Below, in pieces: positions 1 to 8,276 of a DNA stretch of 36,767 bases. A program made the position numbers and the translations under genes. The stretch is from a bacterium (GTDB lineage Bacteria; Patescibacteriota; Minisyncoccia; Phycocordibacterales; UBA2100), in assembly GCA_021781955.1 (NCBI GenBank), contig JAJXVV010000008.1, forward strand, positions 1 to 36,767, given 5' to 3'. Below the pieces are notes generated by a model, which searched no databases, was not told the DNA's origin, and saw only the letters and a program-made list of their open reading frames with translations. Position 1 is the stretch's first letter. Each line of letters begins with the position of its first letter.

Positions 1-1195
1 GCTGCACCACGAAGTTGCTGCCGCCGACGGTGAAGCCTTGGCCTGATGCGATGGTGGTGGTGCCGGTGGTGCCGGAGAGCGTGAGTGCTTTGGTGAAGCT
101 GTTCGTGCCTGAGAAGGTGTTGTTGTCTGCGAGGAGCGTGGAGGAGGCGGCGTTGATGGTCTGCGTCGTGCCGAGGCCCACCGAAGTGCCGTTCAAGGTG
201 AAGGCGGAGGTGGTGGCGACGAGCTTGCCGGTCTGGTCGGTGGAGAGGAGCGCGTTGGCGAGGCCGGTGATCGCGAGATTGGTGGTGGTCGCGCTGGTCG
301 TGGTGGAGTTCGTGGCGGTGAGGCCGGTGATGTTCGCAAGCGAGGCGGTGAACGTATCGACGATGCCGCTCGTGAGGTGGGCGAAGGTGGAAGTGAGACC
401 TTGGAAGGTCGATGTCGCAGCGGTGTCGGTCGCGCTGAAGTAGGGCGCGGTGATTGCGCCGCCAGAGGAGACGCCGGCGACCGCAAGGGAGCCGACGGTG
501 AGAGTACCGGAGAACGTGGCGTCGGTGCCGGTGAGCACGCCGTCGAGCTTGAGTTGTCCGTTCAGAGTCGAATCGTTGGTGACGAGGAGCGAACTGGCGG
601 TGGTGGAGCCGGTCGATGACGTGTTGGCGGAGAGCGTGGTGGCGGAGACGGGCGTGTTGCTGATCGAGCCGCCCGTGATGGCGGGGCTGGTGATCGTCGT
701 GTTGGCGAGCTGCGAGATATTCTGCGATGCGGCGGGTATGTAGCCGCCGCCTCCCCCTCCGCCGCCGTAGCTACCGCCTGCGGCAACCCACTGCGGGGTC
801 GGCGGAGCAGGCTGCGTCGCGGCGGCGAGCTTCTGGTCGATGCCCTGCTCAAATTGTGCGAGTATCGTGGCGAGCGCGGTCGGGGTCACGGCGCTCCCCT
901 GGGGGAGCGTCTCGATGATCTTCTGGATGATGGGCTGCTCCACGATGGTGGTTGAGGTCGGAAGTTGAGCAGCACCGGAGGTAACTCCTCCCGGGGAGGT
1001 GTCTCCTCCGGTTCCTGTCGTCGTGGCCGCAACAATGGCGGGCGCGTTTTCGGTGGCGACGACAGAGGCGGCCGGCTGGCTGACCGGCGGTACGCTCGCG
1101 GTCGTAGAAGTGCCGGTAAAGAGCAGCGCCAAACCAGCGAAAAAGGCGGCGATAGCTGATCCGAATATATGCAACAACCCCGCGAGACTATTCAT
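1..1195 (-). CDS. N-terminal part of a large secreted/surface Thr/Ser/Gly-rich beta-repeat protein (truncated by window start)
   Basis: Not in ORF track. Hand translation of the minus strand from ATG at 1195 is open to the window edge: MNSLAGLLHIFGSAIAAFFAGLALLFTGTSTTASVPPVSQ...GGSYGGGGGGGYIPAASQNISQLANTTITSPAITGGSISNTPVSATTLSANTSSTGSTTASSLLVTNDSTLNGQLKLDGVLTGTDATFSGTLTVGSLAVAG...TTIASGQGFTVGGSNFVVQ. Signal/TM-like N-terminus followed by tail-fibre/beta-helix-like repeats. Confidence 0.85.
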   Translation of the reverse strand, partial: MNSLAGLLHIFGSAIAAFFAGLALLFTGTSTTASVPPVSQPAASVVATENAPAIVAATTTGTGGDTSPGGVTSGAAQLPTSTTIVEQPIIQKIIETLPQGSAVTPTALATILAQFEQGIDQKLAAATQPAPPTPQWVAAGGSYGGGGGGGGYIPAASQNISQLANTTITSPAITGGSISNTPVSATTLSANTSSTGSTTASSLLVTNDSTLNGQLKLDGVLTGTDATFSGTLTVGSLAVAGVSSGGAITAPYFSATDTAATSTFQGLTSTFAHLTSGIVDTFTASLANITGLTATNSTTTSATTTNLAITGLANALLSTDQTGKLVATTSAFTLNGTSVGLGTTQTINAASSTLLADNNTFSGTNSFTKALTLSGTTGTTTIASGQGFTVGGSNFVVQ

Positions 1196-1311
1196 ACTAC
1201 AGAATCAGTGTAGCACCACAAATCCGTTAAACAGGCGTTACGGTATCCTCCCCCCGTGGGAATATTTTTTAGGAGCTGTGCACCCGCGGGGCGACACCTT
1301 GCGGGCATCAA

Positions 1312-2418
1312 TTATGAACGACCCTTTCTTTGATGGCGAGAGACGTTGAGCAGAATGCCCGCGCTCATGAGCGACATGAGCATAGCCGAGCCGCCTTGCG
1401 AGACGAAGGTGAGCGGAATGCCGGTCAACGGAGCGACTCCGAGCATCGCGGCGATGTTGATGAACGCTTCAGAGGCGAGGTAGGTAGAAATACCGACCGC
1501 AAGCAGCCCGCCGAACAGATCAGGCGTATGCGCCGCTACGTAATAGCCGCGCAAGGCGAAGAGCATGAACAGTACCACTATAGTGATGCTTCCTACCAAT
1601 CCAAGCTCCTCGCCCGCGACCGCGAATATCGAATCCCCCATCGGTTCGGGCAAGTAGGTGAATTTTTGTATCCCCTGCCCGAACCCTCGGCCCAGCACGC
1701 CGCCCGAGCCTATCGCGATGAGCGATTGATGCAGCTGGAAGCTCTGCGTCTGCTGTCCCTGGGCGGGATTGAGGAACGTGGCCACTCGATCGCGCAAGTA
1801 TGGTTTGTACAAAAGGAGCGCTCCCGCTCCCAAGAGCCCGATAACGACGACGAGTCCCATATCGCGCCACCGTCCGCCTGCAGCGAAATAGATCGCGAAT
1901 ATGCTCGCCAATATGACGAGCAGCGTGCCGATGTCCGGCTGTGCCACGAGCAGCAGGACCGGCAGCGCGAGTATCGCGAGCAATCCCCCGAGACCGTAGC
2001 GGAGGGTAGCCGTCTTATCGCGCATCGCTGCGAAGTATGCGGCTGCCATGACGATCGTGGCGATCTTGAGGATCTCCGAAGGCTGAAGCGAGGCTCGTCC
2101 GAGCCACAGCCAGCGCTGTCCGCCGCCGTGGGAACCCCCGAGGTGCGGCACGAACACGAGTGCGGTAATGAAAAGAGCGCCGCCGAACACGTATGGAGCG
2201 AACTTCCTCCAGCGCTGATATTCCACCGCGAGCGCGATAAAAAGCAGCGCGATGCCGCCGCCGACGCCGAGCACGAGGTGGCTGAACACGATCGAGGTGA
2301 TGCTCGTCGAGCCTTTGGCGAGCGATCCGAATGCTGCCGACGCGAAGATAAAGCATCCGCCGACGAGCAGCATGCCGATGAGGAGGGCGAGCATTTTATC
2401 GACGCGTGCGTGTCTCAT
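1312..2418 (-). CDS. ftsW: FtsW/RodA/SpoVE family peptidoglycan glycosyltransferase (FtsW-like)
   Basis: Polytopic membrane protein with RWLWLGRASLQPSEILKIA, QSFQLHQSLIAIGSGGVLGRGFGQGIQKFTYLPEPMGDSIFAVAGEELG, FVSQGGSAML motifs; next to mraY. Confidence 0.88.
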   Translation of the reverse strand: MRHARVDKMLALLIGMLLVGGCFIFASAAFGSLAKGSTSITSIVFSHLVLGVGGGIALLFIALAVEYQRWRKFAPYVFGGALFITALVFVPHLGGSHGGGQRWLWLGRASLQPSEILKIATIVMAAAYFAAMRDKTATLRYGLGGLLAILALPVLLLVAQPDIGTLLVILASIFAIYFAAGGRWRDMGLVVVIGLLGAGALLLYKPYLRDRVATFLNPAQGQQTQSFQLHQSLIAIGSGGVLGRGFGQGIQKFTYLPEPMGDSIFAVAGEELGLVGSITIVVLFMLFALRGYYVAAHTPDLFGGLLAVGISTYLASEAFINIAAMLGVAPLTGIPLTFVSQGGSAMLMSLMSAGILLNVSRHQRKGRS

Positions 2419-2425
2419 AGCGATG

Positions 2426-3487
2426 CTAGTGCTGCGCGAGCGCGAGGATGACGCCGGCGAACGCGAGCATGATGGAGAGGACCCAGTAGCGCATGACGAC
2501 CTTCTGCCCCGGCCAGCCGATAGCCTCGAAGTGATGGTGGAGCGGCGCGATCCGGAGCAGTTTCCGCTTGAAAAGCCGCTTCGAGAGCACCTGCGCGATA
2601 TCGGAGAGAACGGTCACGACGAGGAGTCCGCCGATCACCGGCAGCACCGCGACGCCGATGCCTCCGCCGAGGCTGTCGGTCAAGAACGCGACGACGCCGA
2701 GCGAGAGCGTGAGCCCCATCGTGCCTGTGTCGCTCATGTAGAAGCGGGCGGGCGGGATGTTGAACCACAGGAACGCGAGCAGGCCGCCGACCACGCTCGC
2801 ACAGAACGCCGCGAGGTCGGTCTGTCCTTGCTCGAACGCGATAATCGCGTACGAGGCGAAAATGGCGCTGAAGACGCCGCCCGAAAGGCCGTCGATGCCG
2901 TCGATGACGCCGGAGGCGTAGAGCGCGAGCGAAATGAGCACGAATACCGGTATGATCAGTATGCCAAGCTGGAGCGGCGCGCCGAAAGGGACGTTGATCG
3001 CGGCCACGCCGAGCTTCGCCCAGAACCACCAGCCGATGAACGTCGAAAGCGCGAGCACGACGACGAGCCGATGGCGCAGGCGCAGCCCTTCCCCGCGCTC
3101 GCCTATCACGAGCAGGTCATCCACCAGGCCGGTGAAGGCGCCGACGACGAGCGCCGCGAGCGGCAGCCACGTTTCGCTGCGGCTCAGGTAATCAAGGTGC
3201 GAGACGAAAGCGTTCGGAGCGAGGCGCGCGAGCGCGGATATGCCGAATATCGCGGCGAGCACGCTCCCCCAAATGACGACGCCGCCCATGCGCGGCGCGC
3301 GCGTCTCATGGCCGTTGTGGAGGCGATTGAACTCGGAAGCGACTGAGCCGTCGAGGGCGCGCTTACCCGCCTTTTTCTTCCATGCCTTGTGCTTGTAGAG
3401 GTAGTGCGTAAGGAGCGGCGTACCAAGCATGCCGAGCGCGAAGGCGACGGCTCCGGGGATCAGCGTTTGCGCGATAGACAGGTGCAT
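2426..3487 (-). CDS. mraY: Phospho-N-acetylmuramoyl-pentapeptide transferase
   Basis: RAPRMGGVVI, DGIDGLSGG, NIPPARFYMSDTGTMGL, LHHHFEAIGWPGQKVVMRYWVLSIML motifs. Confidence 0.93.
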   Translation of the reverse strand: MHLSIAQTLIPGAVAFALGMLGTPLLTHYLYKHKAWKKKAGKRALDGSVASEFNRLHNGHETRAPRMGGVVIWGSVLAAIFGISALARLAPNAFVSHLDYLSRSETWLPLAALVVGAFTGLVDDLLVIGERGEGLRLRHRLVVVLALSTFIGWWFWAKLGVAAINVPFGAPLQLGILIIPVFVLISLALYASGVIDGIDGLSGGVFSAIFASYAIIAFEQGQTDLAAFCASVVGGLLAFLWFNIPPARFYMSDTGTMGLTLSLGVVAFLTDSLGGGIGVAVLPVIGGLLVVTVLSDIAQVLSKRLFKRKLLRIAPLHHHFEAIGWPGQKVVMRYWVLSIMLAFAGVILALAQH

Positions 3488-3503
3488 AGGCCGTGACGAA
3501 AAG

Positions 3504-4592
3504 CTATCGCGCTGCGTTCGAACCGAGGACCTGCTCGGTCGTCGCGACGAGCTTTTTCATGTCGTCGAAACGCCCGTCGAACGTGGAGTGCAAGACGACC
3601 GCGACGACGCGATGTCCTGCCACGTCGAACACGACCGCCAGGTTGCCACCGGCAAGATCGGTGTAGCCCGTTTTGCCCATGACGAGCCCCGGTATCGAGC
3701 TGAGCGCTTCGTCGGTGTTGTACGCATGCGTGGTGCTGCCGTTGATTGAGGTGAACAAGAAACCGTCGCGCGAGGTGCCCTCGAAGATCGGGAGCGAGGT
3801 CGATGCCGCGTATGCCATCAGCGTGGCGATATCGTGCGCCGAACCGTACGCGCCTGCCTGGGTCGTGCTGATGTCGAGGCCGTTATCGTTGAGGAAGAAG
3901 GTGTTGGTCAGGTGGAGCTGCCGCGCCAGATCGTTCATGCGCCAAAGCGTCGCGCCGCTTGCGGGCGATCGCGGATACTTCTGATGCAGGCCGTTGTCGG
4001 CCGCAGCGGCGAGGATATCCGCCCCCGCGTTCGACGACGCGACGAGCGTGAAGGTCATGACGTCGCTCTCTTTCCACACCTCTCCTTTGGCGAGGCGCTC
4101 GACGCTGCCGGGCGGCGCGGTGTCGTACGGGATCGTGATAATGTCGTTGGGCGACAGTACTTCGGACACCGAGAGCGCCATCGCGACCTTGGTGATCGAG
4201 GCGAGCGGCAGTTGCGCGTTGGCGTTGCGCTGGAAAAGCACCGTGTTGCTCGTCGTGTCGAGCACGTATATGCCTTCCGCTTGCAGATCGAGCGCGTCGA
4301 ACGGGTTTGGGCTCGGCACGGCCGCCGCCGCCGCTTCGGGAGATGACGGGAGTTGGGCCACGGGCGCCGTCGACGAGGCCGCATACAAGTATGAAGCAGT
4401 AAACCCGGCGCTCGCGACGAACATGAGCACGAGCGTGACGGCGCCGACGACGGTCACTGCGCGCTTCGTTTCGCTCTCTTGCGGTGCTGCAGATGCCCTT
4501 GGCGTCTCGGCCGTAGCCGACTCCTCAAGGAGCGCGGCCGGCGTGTCCTCCGGCGTATGTTCAGGTATCTTCACGATGAATTCGTCGTTCAT
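3504..4592 (-). CDS. D-alanyl-D-alanine carboxypeptidase (serine-type, S11 family)
   Basis: N-terminal TM; SxxK (SITK), SxN (SSN), KTG (KTGYTDLAGG) motifs. ATGA overlap with the scpB stop. Confidence 0.88.
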   Translation of the reverse strand: MNDEFIVKIPEHTPEDTPAALLEESATAETPRASAAPQESETKRAVTVVGAVTLVLMFVASAGFTASYLYAASSTAPVAQLPSSPEAAAAAVPSPNPFDALDLQAEGIYVLDTTSNTVLFQRNANAQLPLASITKVAMALSVSEVLSPNDIITIPYDTAPPGSVERLAKGEVWKESDVMTFTLVASSNAGADILAAAADNGLHQKYPRSPASGATLWRMNDLARQLHLTNTFFLNDNGLDISTTQAGAYGSAHDIATLMAYAASTSLPIFEGTSRDGFLFTSINGSTTHAYNTDEALSSIPGLVMGKTGYTDLAGGNLAVVFDVAGHRVVAVVLHSTFDGRFDDMKKLVATTEQVLGSNAAR

Positions 4593-5173
4593 ATCGTTCG
4601 TTCGGATGCTTCGGTCTCGTCCGCAGTTGCCCGCGCTGTCGTCTCAAAGGCGGCGAGCTCGCCCGCTATTTTCGCATGATCGGGCAATTCATGGGTAGTG
4701 CGGACCCCAAGGTGCGCGAGCAGCTCGACGGTGGGCCGATACAGGTACTCGCGCGCGTCGTCCGGGTTGCCGGTACGCTCGAGAAATCCGCGAGAGAGCA
4801 GCGTCCGAATGGTCGAGCTGGTGTTGACCCCGCGAATGTAGTCGATCTGCGCGCGAGTCGACGGCCCGCGATACAGCACGATGGCGAGCACTTCTGATCC
4901 CGCGTCACCGATGTCTTTCTCAAGGTCGCGCTGGTACGCCGCCCGCACATCGTCGGAGCACGCTTTCGCGACGGCGAGCGTGGCTTCGGTGTCGGTCAGG
5001 ATGAGCGAAAGACCGCCGCCTAAAAGCATCTCGGAGAGGCGAGTGAGGATAGGTGCGAGCTCGGCCTCCGTCACGCCGAGCAGCGATCCCAACTTCTTAC
5101 GCGTGAGCGAACCGCCTTCCGAAAAGAGGAACGCTTCCGCCCGCTGGGCGCTATGGGTGAGATCAGGCGCCAT
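4589..5173 (-). CDS. scpB: Segregation and condensation protein B
   Basis: Winged-helix protein with EVLAIVLYRGPSTRAQIDYIRGVNTSSTIRTLLSRGFLERTGNPDDAREYLYRPT; overlaps scpA. Confidence 0.9.
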   Translation of the reverse strand: MAPDLTHSAQRAEAFLFSEGGSLTRKKLGSLLGVTEAELAPILTRLSEMLLGGGLSLILTDTEATLAVAKACSDDVRAAYQRDLEKDIGDAGSEVLAIVLYRGPSTRAQIDYIRGVNTSSTIRTLLSRGFLERTGNPDDAREYLYRPTVELLAHLGVRTTHELPDHAKIAGELAAFETTARATADETEASERTI

Positions 5174-5888
5174 AACTCGGTGCGCCCGTCACCTGCTCGA
5201 GCTCGATGGTAATGTCGGAAAAAAGCTTATCCTGCGAGACGCTCGCCGAGCCCGAGCGCACGAGTTCGAGCATTGCCAGAAAGTAGACGATGATGTCGTG
5301 CTTGCCGCGGGAACGGATCAGTTCGGAAAAGCGCGCACGGAAGGCGCTCGTCAGCCTGCCCTTCATCTGTACGATGACCTCTTCGAGCGCGAGCACGGGC
5401 GCGACCGCCGCCTGAGCCATCGCCTCCGGTTTCGGGAACGTGGCAATAAGACGTCCGGCTGCGCGCATGACGCCAGCGAGCGAAATCTCGCCGGGCGCGA
5501 AGATCGCTTCTCGCAGCGGCGCGCGTTTGGCGAGCAGGAGCGGCTGGCGCCCCCATTCTTTGCGCACGAGTTTCGCTGTCGACCGAATGAGCCGCAGGCG
5601 CGCGAGACGACGTTCGAGTTCATCGACCGATTCGCGCTCATTCGCCGTGAGCTCGAGCGAAGGCAAGAGCGCGCGGGATTTTATAAGAAGCAGAGTCGAA
5701 GCCACCAAGATGAACTGCGCTGTCTCAGCGAGCGGCAGTTCCGGGAGCTTCTCAAGGTAGGCGAGGTACGAGTCGGCGACGTCGGCGAGCGATACGGTCG
5801 ATATGGATAGCTTGCGTTCCTCTATCATGCCCAAGAGCGCCTCAAGCGGGCCTTGGAAATTCGTGGTCGATAGTTCGAATTTCTCCAT
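5163..5888 (-). CDS. scpA: Segregation and condensation protein A
   Basis: FQGPLEALLGMIEERKLSISTVSLADVADSYLAYLE...FILVASTLLLIKSRALLP. Confidence 0.92.
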   Translation of the reverse strand: MEKFELSTTNFQGPLEALLGMIEERKLSISTVSLADVADSYLAYLEKLPELPLAETAQFILVASTLLLIKSRALLPSLELTANERESVDELERRLARLRLIRSTAKLVRKEWGRQPLLLAKRAPLREAIFAPGEISLAGVMRAAGRLIATFPKPEAMAQAAVAPVLALEEVIVQMKGRLTSAFRARFSELIRSRGKHDIIVYFLAMLELVRSGSASVSQDKLFSDITIELEQVTGAPSYGA

Positions 5889-5894
5889 GGTGGC

Positions 5895-7205
5895 TCAATC
5901 GGACAGGCGGACATCGATGCGGTTCATGTCGCGCGGGAACGCGGTCGCTTCTTTTACGTTCGGTATCTCGAGCATGCGGGCGGTGAATCGTTCAAGGCCG
6001 GTCGAGCAGCCGCCGTGCGGCGGCATGCCGTATTTGAAGGCTTGGAGGTAGTAGCGGAACTTCTGCGGATCAAGGCCGCGGTCGCGCATGCGCTCGACGA
6101 GCATGGCCTGGTCATGAATGCGTTGCGCGCCGCTGTTTATCTCAAGCCCGCGGAAGAGAAGATCAAAACCGCGCGAATACGGCGCCTCGGCGGGGTCTTC
6201 ATAGGTGTAAAAGGCGCGCTTTTTCGTCGGGAACCGGGTGATGAAGATGAAATCGGAGCCGCGCTCTTTCTTGGCCCATTCGCATATGCCGCGCTCATCC
6301 TCCGGCTCCATATCAGGCGCCTCTTTCTTGCCGAGCGCCTTCAGTGCTTCTTGTAGCGTGAGGACCGGAAAATGTTCGGGGGTCAGCGGCGGCGTGGTGC
6401 CGAAGCGCTCGAACATATCGGCGTGCGTCCGCGACACCTCCTCGACGACATCGCGTATCGAGCGCTCGAGCGCTCGCATGACGGCGTGCTCGTTCTCGAC
6501 GAACCCCATCTCGAAATCGATGCAGGTTGCTTCGGAAAGGTGGCGGGTCGTTGCACTCTTTTCGGCACGGAAGATCTTGGCGACCGTGAACGCGCGCTCG
6601 AACGGTCCGACCATAATCTGCTTATAGAGCTGCGGCGAGGTCGCAAGAAAGGCGACGGCATCGTTGAAGTACTCGACCTTGAACGCGGCAGCGCCGCCTT
6701 CGGCGTCGCCGCCCACGAGCGCGGGCGCGGCGAACTCCGTAAATCCCTGCGCGATGAGCGAGCGGCGATACGCGTCGAGGATCGCTGCCTGCATGGTAAA
6801 GATGTCGCGGCTCCGCTTGGTGCGGAGCGTGAGAGGCAGGTAATCGAGATGGGTATCCAAATTGAGCTCTGCGGCCATATCGAACGGCAGCTCTTCCGCC
6901 TGCGAGAGCACCGCGATGCGCCTCGCGACGAGCTCGACGCCGCCGCACACGCCCGCGCCCTTCATGTTCTCGGGGCGCTCTTTTACCTCGCCTTCGATCT
7001 CGACAACCCATTGCGGGCGGAGCGTTTTCGCGACCGCGAGGGCATCTTCGGCCTTCGGGGTCACGACGCATTGCACCTCGCCGCTGCGGTCGCGCACGTC
7101 GAGGAAAATAAGTTTCCCGTGGTCGCGGCGGATGCTCACCCACCCGGCGGTGCGTACCGGCTCGCCGATTTTGTCCGTCAATTCGCTGTTCAGGGTTCGT
7201 TCCAT
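5895..7205 (-). CDS. aspS: Aspartyl-tRNA synthetase, short archaeal/eukaryal-like form (likely non-discriminating)
   Basis: OB-fold N-terminus; SPQLYKQIMVGPFERAFTVAKIFRAEKSATTRHLSEATCIDFEMGF; GFDLLFRGLEINSGAQRIHD; GGCSTGLERFTARMLEIPNVKEATAFPRDMNRIDVRLSD; 436 aa, apparently without the bacterial GAD insertion. Confidence 0.92.
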   Translation of the reverse strand: MERTLNSELTDKIGEPVRTAGWVSIRRDHGKLIFLDVRDRSGEVQCVVTPKAEDALAVAKTLRPQWVVEIEGEVKERPENMKGAGVCGGVELVARRIAVLSQAEELPFDMAAELNLDTHLDYLPLTLRTKRSRDIFTMQAAILDAYRRSLIAQGFTEFAAPALVGGDAEGGAAAFKVEYFNDAVAFLATSPQLYKQIMVGPFERAFTVAKIFRAEKSATTRHLSEATCIDFEMGFVENEHAVMRALERSIRDVVEEVSRTHADMFERFGTTPPLTPEHFPVLTLQEALKALGKKEAPDMEPEDERGICEWAKKERGSDFIFITRFPTKKRAFYTYEDPAEAPYSRGFDLLFRGLEINSGAQRIHDQAMLVERMRDRGLDPQKFRYYLQAFKYGMPPHGGCSTGLERFTARMLEIPNVKEATAFPRDMNRIDVRLSD

Positions 7206-7215
7206 GTGATCGAGA

Positions 7216-8247
7216 TTAAAGAGTAACGCCTACCTTTGCGCGAACATCGCGCATCTTCTTATCCGCCTGCGCTCGCGCGCGCTCAGCGCCTTCGCGAAGC
7301 ACGGACTTCACGTCGGCGTCCGTGATGCTTTCGCGCCGCTGCCGCATCGGCGCGATGAGCGCGTCGATATCTTCGACAAGCGCGTCCTTGAGCGCTTTGT
7401 ACTTGCCTTTGTGCGCCGCGTAGAGGATGGCGAGCTCATGCTCCGTGCGGAGAAGCTTATGTATCGCGTATACGTGTTCGGGCATATCGCCGGCCGAATC
7501 GGTGACGATGCCCATGACCGCCTTCGTGATCTCGTCGCGCGTGCCGAAAAGCGGGATCGTATTGCCGTAGCTCTTGCTCATCTTCTTGCCGTCGGTACCC
7601 GGCACGACAGCGACGGATTCCAGGATCTTTTCTCGCGGTTCTTTGAAGGTTGCGCCGAACGTGTTGTTGAATTTGGCTGCAGCCTCGCGCGCGTATTCCA
7701 CATGCTGCCGCTGATCTGCCCCCACGGGCACAACGTCGATCTCGTACAGCAAAATATCGGCTGCCATGAGCATCGGGTACGTGAAAAGGCCAGCGTTGGC
7801 CTCAAGCCCTTTGGCGACCTTGTCCTTGTATGCGTGCGCCTGCATCAGAAACGGTACGGTCACCAGGCAATCGAAAACCCACGCGAGCTCAGTGTGCTCG
7901 GGCACGGCGGACTGCTGGAAAATGATCGTACGCGCGGGGTCCACCCCCACGGCCAGGAAGTCCCGTACCACCTCGGCGACATTCGCGCGCAATTCGTCCG
8001 CAGACTTGAGCGAGGTCAGCGCATGGTAATCGGCCACCATGACGAGGCCGTTTGTTTCCTGTAGCAATTCGACGGTTTGCTTGAGCGCGCCGAAATAGTT
8101 GCCGATATGAAGCTGCCCGCTGGGCTGTAGCCCGGTAAACAAACGCGGTTTGTTTTCAGATCCCTCGGCTCGACCGTGCGATTCCGGCATGCCGGAATCG
8201 CACGGTACTCGCTCTACGTTGTCCGTAAATAGCCGTTTTTTGGCCAT
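7216..8247 (-). CDS. trpS: Tryptophanyl-tRNA synthetase
   Basis: PRLFTGLQPSGQLHIGNYFGAL (HIGH-type) and KKMSKSYGNTI (KMSKS); N-terminal extension of about 33 aa before the canonical start of the family. Confidence 0.93.
   Translation of the reverse strand: MAKKRLFTDNVERVPCDSGMPESHGRAEGSENKPRLFTGLQPSGQLHIGNYFGALKQTVELLQETNGLVMVADYHALTSLKSADELRANVAEVVRDFLAVGVDPARTIIFQQSAVPEHTELAWVFDCLVTVPFLMQAHAYKDKVAKGLEANAGLFTYPMLMAADILLYEIDVVPVGADQRQHVEYAREAAAKFNNTFGATFKEPREKILESVAVVPGTDGKKMSKSYGNTIPLFGTRDEITKAVMGIVTDSAGDMPEHVYAIHKLLRTEHELAILYAAHKGKYKALKDALVEDIDALIAPMRQRRESITDADVKSVLREGAERARAQADKKMRDVRAKVGVTL
8173..8206. repeat. 34-bp perfect palindrome inside the trpS N-terminal extension
   Basis: accgtgcgattccgg-catg-ccggaatcgcacggt; 15-bp stem with CATG centre; centre ATG is in the trpS frame. 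Confidence 0.95.
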
Positions 8248-8276
8248 ATAACGGCCATTGTACCAGAAAATCCTTC

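Noticed and set aside
15-743. Track ORFs on both strands (15-443 +, 193-486 -, 450-743 +)
   Set aside because: They are off-frame readings of the truncated minus-strand repeat protein (<1-1195).
1261-1312. CCCGC...GCGGG hairpin after ftsW as a terminator
   Set aside because: Short, imperfect stem with a large loop and no adjacent U-tract on the minus strand.
1330-2451. Long plus-strand ORF (373 aa) opposite ftsW/mraY; similar shadows at 11688-13169 (+), 23013-24401 (+) and 27579-29171 (-)
   Set aside because: Antisense to clearly recognisable genes; Arg/Glu/His-rich, low-complexity translations typical of mirror frames in GC-rich DNA.
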